Shown: positions 12,189 to 12,768 of the stretch, in pieces
How the letters are laid out: the number at the start of each line of letters is the position of its first letter
How positions within the stretch are numbered: position 1 is the first letter of the stretch
Origin: an uncultured beta proteobacterium
GTDB lineage: Bacteria > Pseudomonadota > Gammaproteobacteria > Burkholderiales > Rhodocyclaceae
Direction: 5' to 3'
NCBI GenBank assembly: GCA_903933395.1
Contig: CAIZKA010000035.1
Location: forward strand, 1-12,768
Length of the DNA: 12,768 nt
The notes under the pieces: model-generated
Told to the model about the DNA's origin: nothing
The model's database searches: none
Seen by the model: only the letters and a program-made list of their open reading frames with translations
Program-made: the position numbers and the translations under genes

Positions 12189-12768
12189 ATGATTGCCGGT
12201 ACCCTATTTATCGTTGCGGCGCCTTCCGGCGCCGGCAAGACCACGCTGGTCGGACGCCTGCTGAAGGATGATCCGCAGGTGATGCATTCGATTTCCTTCA
12301 CCACCCGCGCCCCGCGCGGGGGCGAACAAAACGGTCGCGAATACAACTTCATCGACGTGCCGCGCTTTCTCGACATGCGCGAACGCGGCGAATTCGCCGA
12401 ATGGGCTGAAGTGCACGACAACTTCTACGGCACCTCGCGCGTCTGGCTCGAGCAGCGCATGCAGGAGGGCTGCGACATGCTGCTGGAAATCGACTGGCAG
12501 GGCGCGCAGCAGATGCGCCGCCAGTTTCCCGAGGCGGTGAGCATTTTTGTCCTGCCGCCCTCGATCGCCGAACTGGAGCGCCGGCTGCGCGGGCGCGGTT
12601 CGGACAGTGACGATGTCATCGCGCGCCGGGTCGCCGGCGCCTACGGCGAAATGCGTCACGTAGGTGAGTTCGATTTTGTTATAATCAACAATGACTTGGA
12701 TGTGGCGCTCGGCGAGCTCAAAGCCGCCGTGCGTGCTTCGCGTCTGCGTTTTTCGCGTCAGCGCGCCC
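12189..12768 (+). CDS. gmk: Guanylate kinase (3' end outside window)
   Basis: This is the first 193 codons of guanylate kinase, which phosphorylates GMP to GDP in purine metabolism; about ten residues are missing at the right edge. The P-loop APSGAGKTT lies at 11-19. The GMP-binding signature SFTTRAPRGGEQNGREYNF (36-54) has the expected R40, R43, E46 and Y52. EIDWQGAQQMRRQFP and the later FVLPPS, ELERRLRGRGSD and FDFVIINNDL are all in family order. The ATG at 12189 has only a weak Shine-Dalgarno (GAAG). It is a housekeeping gene diverging from the copper array and functionally unrelated; it is useful as a marker of chromosomal location. Confidence 0.96.
   Translation, partial: MIAGTLFIVAAPSGAGKTTLVGRLLKDDPQVMHSISFTTRAPRGGEQNGREYNFIDVPRFLDMRERGEFAEWAEVHDNFYGTSRVWLEQRMQEGCDMLLEIDWQGAQQMRRQFPEAVSIFVLPPSIAELERRLRGRGSDSDDVIARRVAGAYGEMRHVGEFDFVIINNDLDVALGELKAAVRASRLRFSRQRA

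Noticed and set aside
12680..12685. TATAAT inside gmk
   Set aside because: It is explained by codons for conserved residues (VIIN) and has no -35-like hexamer 16-18 bp upstream.
1..12768. CRISPR arrays, tRNA or rRNA genes, insertion sequences
   Set aside because: I saw no regularly spaced direct repeats, no RNA gene signatures and no transposase-like frame; the three dispersed copies are too few and too far apart for an array.

Overview
The window is high-GC DNA, most likely from a betaproteobacterium and possibly a Rhodocyclales relative. That placement is my inference from codon use, the guanylate kinase sequence and the gene content; no rRNA is present. Almost everything is on the minus strand. 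From right to left there is one long co-directional array: DUF2946 protein 1, a PCu(A)C periplasmic copper chaperone, DUF2946 protein 2, a 223-nt structured leader, tonB, exbB, exbD, two TonB-dependent receptors, a DUF4198 periplasmic protein, a membrane 4Fe-4S polyferredoxin and a DsbD/SafE-like membrane protein. Overlaps and short gaps (8 bp, 8 bp, 1 bp, 6 bp, 7 bp) indicate an operon of about 10.6 kb.

To the left of the array lie a YkgJ-like Cys-cluster gene (plus strand), a small Cys-rich gene that may be frameshifted, and the N-terminal part of an MFS transporter that runs off the left edge. To the right, the start of gmk (guanylate kinase) diverges from the array and runs off the right edge.

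Taken together the array reads as a self-contained copper (or copper-chelate) acquisition system. Two outer-membrane receptors are powered by their own TonB/ExbB/ExbD. PCu(A)C handles copper in the periplasm. Two membrane proteins with redox cysteines could reduce the metal or keep thiols reduced. No protein transcription factor is encoded.

The most interesting point is regulation. Both DUF2946 proteins carry a CXXC motif and end in an arginine-proline motif, RAPP in one and RGPP in the other. These are the hallmarks of CruR, the DUF2946 copper-sensing upstream ORF of Bordetella, where copper binding to the nascent chain relieves arrest at RAPP and allows Rho termination. Here two such genes occur in series in one array, one before the chaperone and one before the uptake machinery, so the operon may have two copper gates. 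Other signals are a C-rich leader with a strong hairpin before tonB, two TTGA-N6-TCAA (FNR-like) palindromes in front of the two DUF2946-linked transcription blocks, and a short dispersed repeat found three times, twice inside coding sequence.
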